Source: Ziziphus jujuba
Lineage: Eukaryota; Streptophyta; Magnoliopsida; Rosales; Rhamnaceae
Assembly: GCF_031755915.1 (NCBI RefSeq)
Contig: NC_083379.1
Location: forward strand, 22,382,001 to 22,446,000
DNA: 64,000 nucleotides
Reading direction: 5' to 3'
Made by a program: the position numbers and the translations under genes. Positions 59,493-64,000 of the stretch are shown here, one piece after another; position 1 is the stretch's first letter, and each line of letters starts with the position of its first letter. The notes beneath the pieces are model-generated. The model worked only from the letters and a program-made list of their open reading frames with translations. It was not told the origin of the DNA and searched no databases.

Positions 59493-59696
59493 AAACAAAA
59501 ATATGAAACGTTAAGAAATGAAAACAAAGTCAACAAAAATATGAAATGTTAGGAAATGAAAACAAAGTCCGACATAGGTAGGGAACTCAAAGAAAATATA
59601 CCATATAACCCACGTAGACAACACCATCCAATGCCAATGAGTTTTGGTTTGGAACCTCATTTGGACTTGGACAAAATGGGCTTAACACTTTCTACA
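59404..59696 (+). mobile_element. Short copia LTR (G) with adjacent primer-binding site
   Basis: It begins TGTTGGGAAATG and ends CTTTCTACA, followed at once by TGGTAGTATCTG, a decayed tRNA-Met primer-binding site. It contains the copia-LTR phrases CATATAACCCACGTAGACAA, GTTTGGAACCTCATTTGGAC and GGGCTTAACACTTTCTACA. At 293 bp it is short for an LTR. A (TA)n run (59458-59487) and a tandem 38-bp repeat lie inside. No internal coding region follows, so only the 5' end is left. Confidence 0.6.
59494..59569. repeat. Tandem 38-bp repeat within LTR G
   Basis: AACAAAAATATGAAA...AATGAAAACAAAGTC occurs twice in tandem (59494-59531 and 59532-59569) with two differences. It follows a (TA)n microsatellite. 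Confidence 0.9.
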
Positions 59697-59819
59697 TGGT
59701 AGTATCTGAAAATGCAAAATGGAGCTAGAAAGAGGGGTTAAATACGTCTTTGGCTAATTTAAAAATTTCTAGTGCTGATTATCAAAAAATAACCTATAAA
59801 AGTCTAGGCCTACTTCATA

Positions 59820-60648
59820 TCATCGCTATGCCCTAAACTACAATTTTTTATCAAGCAAAAGAATATAATATCAGCATACATCAAGGACTCAGTTCTCCCC
59901 ACAAATAGAAATATAAAAATATTCATTCAATATATAGAAACAACTTGCAGCGAGGACTCAGTCCTCCTACCAACAAAAGTATTAAATACAAGTAAAATGC
60001 AGAAAAATAAAAATCAACACAAGGACTTTTACAAAGAAACCATATATAGGAAAAATCAAAGTGCCAATCACCACCTCTAGTCTAAATTCATTAAGTAAGA
60101 AAATCAAGATCATACACACTCATACTTAAGGTGTAAGATATAACAACATCTCCAGCTACTGATGTGGTGGATGATCTAACTTTCTAATCTTAGAGTTTAT
60201 AGACTTTAGATAGCTCCACCATCTCAATGGTCTTCCTCGTAAAGGAACTCCATCATCACTATGGCAATGATCCTCCTCAAAAAGGTAAACTACCATAGCA
60301 ATAATCTTCCTTGCAAAGGAATAACTCCACTATAGTCCAATATGATCAATCAATGTATTTATAGATCAATCAATCTCCAATTTTTCCAAAGCAAAAGGAC
60401 CAAATTTTAGCACTTTAAAAAGCATAAAACCACATGCAAATAAATGTGAAAAACTTCCTCAAAATAATTTGAAAAATCATTGAAAAGAGGTGTTAGTGCT
60501 TAACCACCTAAAACAAGTGAGGCCTTTAAGTCACTTACCATTCCTTGGTTGAGATTTATTCTTCATGCTCCTACAATGATGGAGACTGACTCACAACTCA
60601 ATATTTTAAATTATGAAAGTTGTCAACACATAAAAAACTAACTTAATA
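59820..60648 (-). mobile_element. 3' LTR of a SIRE-like copia element (H)
   Basis: On the minus strand an LTR-like region starts TATTAAGTTAG at about 60648, directly after the polypurine tract AAAAGTGGAGA (60650-60660). That tract is preceded by TTTTGTCATTAAAAATGC, the standard end of SIRE/Maximus elements. A TATA-like GATCTATAAATAC lies near 60360. Short repeats with CAATGATCCTCCTC / CAATAATCTTCCTT occur at 60220-60310. The far end is uncertain because no second LTR is in view. Confidence 0.5.
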
Positions 60649-61400
60649 ATCTCCACTTTTAGCATTTTTAATGACAAAACATTGTTTTTACACAGATATA
60701 CCATCCCACTCAACTATACAAATGTACCCTAACATTCAAAATCTACACTCAACTCTCCCTATTTCTAGGACTTTAAAAACCCAAAAGTTGTGTAAGTAAT
60801 GAGACTTACACACACTCTAAACAGAAAAAGCTGAAATTCATGTGTGGTAGAAATATATAAAAAGGCATATAGTCACATAAGAAATAAATGGAATGTACAT
60901 GAAACAAAATATGTTGTCCCTAAGATAATCCTAACAAAAAAACTTACTCAAACAAAACCAGTAAGTAAGTAAGGTATACGTTCCCTTCAACCTAAATATG
61001 ATATGAAAATGTAAGGCACAACCTAATAATGTATAAAACCAATGAATTCTCTCTCTTTTTGTCAAAGAGATAACAAAGGGAGGAGCAAAACAAAAATCAA
61101 CAAATAAACAAACAAAGTCACATAGAGAACAAACATAAAAACTAAGGAAAAGAACAACATTCTAATACCGAAATCAATAAACTAGCAATAAGAAGTGTAT
61201 ATATAATAAAATAGAAATGTGTTCAAGGCAACGAAAATGATGTACAATCTGAGACATCTAAAGCATATAAATATAAAGGAAATAGCTCAAGTCTCAAGTA
61301 CATCTAACATCACATAAGCTGAATAAGAACTAAGTAAAAATCCCAAATCATCTTATTGTGGATCTTGAATCAAAATAAATAGATAATTTATAAATGTTGA
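60649..61400 (-). mobile_element. 3' internal region of SIRE-like element H
   Basis: Non-coding, A/T-rich, between the extra ORF and the polypurine tract. A second motif resembling the polypurine context (minus strand TCTCTTTGACAAAAAGAGAG, 61050-61070) may be an old duplication of this region. Confidence 0.4.
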
Positions 61401-62728
61401 AAGGGGCTCAATGTTCACCAAAAGAAGGAGGCTCAATAGTCTGAGTATGAGAAAGATGTTAAAAACCCATGGCATTGAAAGATGTCAACATGTCAAGATG
61501 CATAGCATGGAAACAACCAGTTATTTGGTGCTCCTGGCCTGCCAAAATCAAAAGCTAATAATGAGTCCAATTAGATGTGACAATAGCATCCTGATATCAA
61601 GGACTATTTGATGTGGATACATGAGTGTCAACCTTAGATAAATGGGCTTCCTTAGCTATTACCTAAGAATTAAAAGATGTAAGTCGTGCATCTATGTGAG
61701 AATGCAACTGTTGGAATTGAACATCAAAATAGGTACACTTCTCCTAAAACAATGTCATCATATGATCAAAAGTGATACCCAAGAAAGAAGGGGGACATAA
61801 GAAGGAATATAAGCGGATGCATGAGGATGAACATGACAAAGAGTATAAAGATCAAGATTTGAAGCTATCCTTGTCATTCTGAGAAGCATGCTAGTGAGAA
61901 GAACTACCACGAAGTTGAGGACCTCTAGTCTGAGAATATAACAAGGCCCTAAAGGATCGATGAAGCTGACCTCTACAATGAGTAATGGAAGAACCATAAA
62001 TATGGTCAGTAATAGTTACAAGACACAAATCTAATGGACAATGTATTAGAGAAGTACAAACACCCAAAGAAAAAACAAGTATAATGGACTAAAGATGCAT
62101 ATGGTATGCCCTCCTTAGATGTAGAGGAAACAAAAGTATGCGGACATGAAAAATATAAGCAAAAGTGTCTAAAGAGCCCAAAGGATATTGAAACATATAA
62201 ACTTTGATATTAGCCCTAGATGAGATAATAGTGCTAGTGTGACAAGAAGGATGAAAATTATGAACCATAAAGTGGTGCATAACAACATGGTATATCAAGA
62301 AGACTGAATGAAATAGAGTTATCTCCAATAAGAATTCGAGCACGCACTACTAGATTATATTTTAGAATGGAGATACGACCTCTCTCGGTATCAAAAATAG
62401 GAATAAGGACTTTCATAATGGACTTAATATTGACAATAACAAATGTCCCAACAATCTTAACCATGAACTCATTTGAGTGAGGATCAAACTGATAATAAAA
62501 CTGGGTAAGGAGCTCATGATTGATAAAAGATATTGGAGGTCCACAAAGGTGAGTCCAATGATGATCAGAAATAATAGAAGAATAAATAGGGTCTAAAGTG
62601 GCCAAATCGAAAGCATGCTCTACAAGGACATTGTGCATCCACAATACCTGAAGCCGAAAAAGAAGCTTGCTCAGAACATGCCTAAAGAGCAAAGCGACCT
62701 GAACAAGTCCAATGGTTAGAACTACCAT
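61401..62728 (-). pseudogene. Extra ORF of SIRE-like element H (plant transposon-associated domain)
   Basis: The longest frame (62728-62258) reads FRHVLSKLLFRLQVLWMHNV, DPIYSSIISDHHWTHLCGPP, FINHELLTQFYYQFDPHSNE and VKIVGTFVIVNIKSIMKVLI. Its spacing resembles the domain often called putative plant transposon protein, seen in gypsy and SIRE-type retroelements. More fragments follow towards 61760 in other frames. An alternative is a decayed gag or env-like ORF. Evidence is fold-like resemblance and position only. Confidence 0.35.
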
Positions 62729-64000
62729 GTTAAGGTCAAGTCATAACTAAACTACAACACAAACAAAAATTAAAAACCTGATAAAATGGATTAAAAAGAA
62801 AAGACGAATAAACACAAGGCTATAGAAAGGGTCACCTGTAGGAAAAAAAGACAATAAAGCATAAATGTAACTAACAACAATAAGCCACAAGACCAAGAGT
62901 GCGTCCATTTCCACTCATGGTCAACCAGATAAAACAAAGGCAAAGTAAGGAAAAGAGAATTATCTACAATGTAACAATAGATCGACCACACCATAAATAG
63001 TAATTACATGACAAAAATCAATCTCCACAACACATACAAATCAGCAAACTACCCACAACAGCCAAATCTCTTTAAATGTACGATCCAAGTCAAATAAAAA
63101 GCTGAGGCACATGTTAGTAATACTCCCACAAAACACCAACAAACTAGCAAGAAAAATACCCAAGATCAATATAAGGCCAACCCCATAACATCCAAGACAT
63201 ATAAAAAGCAATAAAAACACAAAAATAGCCAACCAACTTCAAATTTATAGTACCTCACACCAAGGCTGCAACAACATCTACCAACAATCCATAATGAAAC
63301 ATCAAATTGATACATAATAGCATTGATACCAAAGATAAGATAAAAAATAAAGCTTCAAAGAATGGAAGAAAATGATCCAACATAGAGCAAAATAAAGCGT
63401 CTCAAAGAAAATTCCAAAGTTGACCAAAAATTGATTTAAAAACACATCATAATCGATCCATTGGAAAGATAAAAAAACTAACTTGCAACACCACAAGCAC
63501 GGGAAGAGGGAAAAAATGATGAAATTCAAAGTTGCCAATAAGCTTTAATTTAGGGAGAAATTAATCCGTAATAATCAAAAACCTTAAGCCTAAACTTATT
63601 TTGAGACTGACTTAAGAGATTAAGAAAGTGATGCCCAAACCTTTGCAATTCATCACTAGAATCAAGTAGAGAGGATCAGTGAGGAAAGCTTCACAACCAA
63701 CTACAAAGGAAACCCATAACATCTCCTCAATCAACATCCATGAAAAAGAAAAACAATACCCAATAGTTTAAGCATGTCACTGAAGAAAAGAAAGTCATGG
63801 TTGGACTGTAATGCCAGTTACAAAGCTTCGAAAATAGGTAAAGATCAATGCAAATCCATGCAAAACATGCCAAAAATGAGCTCTAAAAATAAGTAAAAAC
63901 TAAATTCAAAAAATAAGCTCATGCAATTGATGAAGAGGAGAAAAGATTTCATGTTCAGATGGAGGGTTTCTGATGTAATAATGAAAGAAAAACAGTGAGA
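62729..64000. other. Right edge, no supported gene
   Basis: Minus-strand frames at 62791-62994, 63041-63232 and 63302-63538 are hydrophobic because of T-rich composition and show no domain. This is probably more of the same retroelement, or an intron-like region, continuing beyond the window. Confidence 0.35.

Noticed and set aside
62791..63538. Three hydrophobic minus-strand frames as membrane proteins
   Set aside because: Hydrophobicity follows from T-rich composition; no start context, conserved motif or promoter.

Overview
The window is AT-rich plant nuclear DNA, most likely from a eudicot. The evidence is an intronless L-type lectin receptor kinase gene, plant Ty3/gypsy and Ty1/copia retroelements primed by initiator tRNA-Met, CACTA, hAT and MULE DNA transposons, and an endogenous pararetrovirus fragment. 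There is one clearly intact protein gene, the receptor kinase at 36010-38091 (minus strand). Nearly everything else is nested, decayed mobile DNA.

Left part (1-18165): a minus-strand gypsy element of a CRM-like family enters from the left edge. Its leader, primer-binding site and 5' LTR lie at 1-1739, inserted in an older Tekay/Del-type gypsy pol remnant (1740-3720). A decayed plus-strand copia gag-integrase interrupted by a MITE-like element follows (4970-6570). Then come two fused plus-strand copies of the CRM-like family. Copy B has LTR 7556-8690 and a gag split by an opposite-strand solo LTR with a 5-bp target duplication. Copy C has an LTR stub, gag, protease, RT, RNase H and integrase, and stops at 18165.

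Middle part (18170-34864): a minus-strand Athila/Ogre/Tat-like LTR (18575-20080 plus about 29708-29957) is split by a roughly 9.6-kb CACTA element. The CACTA element contains a complete non-autonomous hAT element with an 8-bp target duplication, a kilobase-scale tandem duplication and a caulimovirid-like fragment bounded by TA repeats. A 3.65-kb MULE with a 10-bp target duplication follows; it carries the last exon of a ULP1-like protease and an internally deleted transposase.

Gene part (34865-48645): a 249-bp tandem duplication, the LecRK-VII-type receptor kinase, an intergenic stretch, a candidate small secreted-peptide gene with a TATA box, a copia-like LTR, a long inverted repeat and a 33-bp minisatellite.

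Right part (48646-64000): a nearly full-length but decayed minus-strand copia element (LTRs 48646-49204 and 55254-55819), a second copia element with an embedded CRM-like LTR, a short plus-strand copia LTR, and the 3' part of a SIRE-like minus-strand copia element with an extra ORF. Host genes do not form a pathway here. The organisation is that of a transposon-rich island around one immune-type receptor gene.
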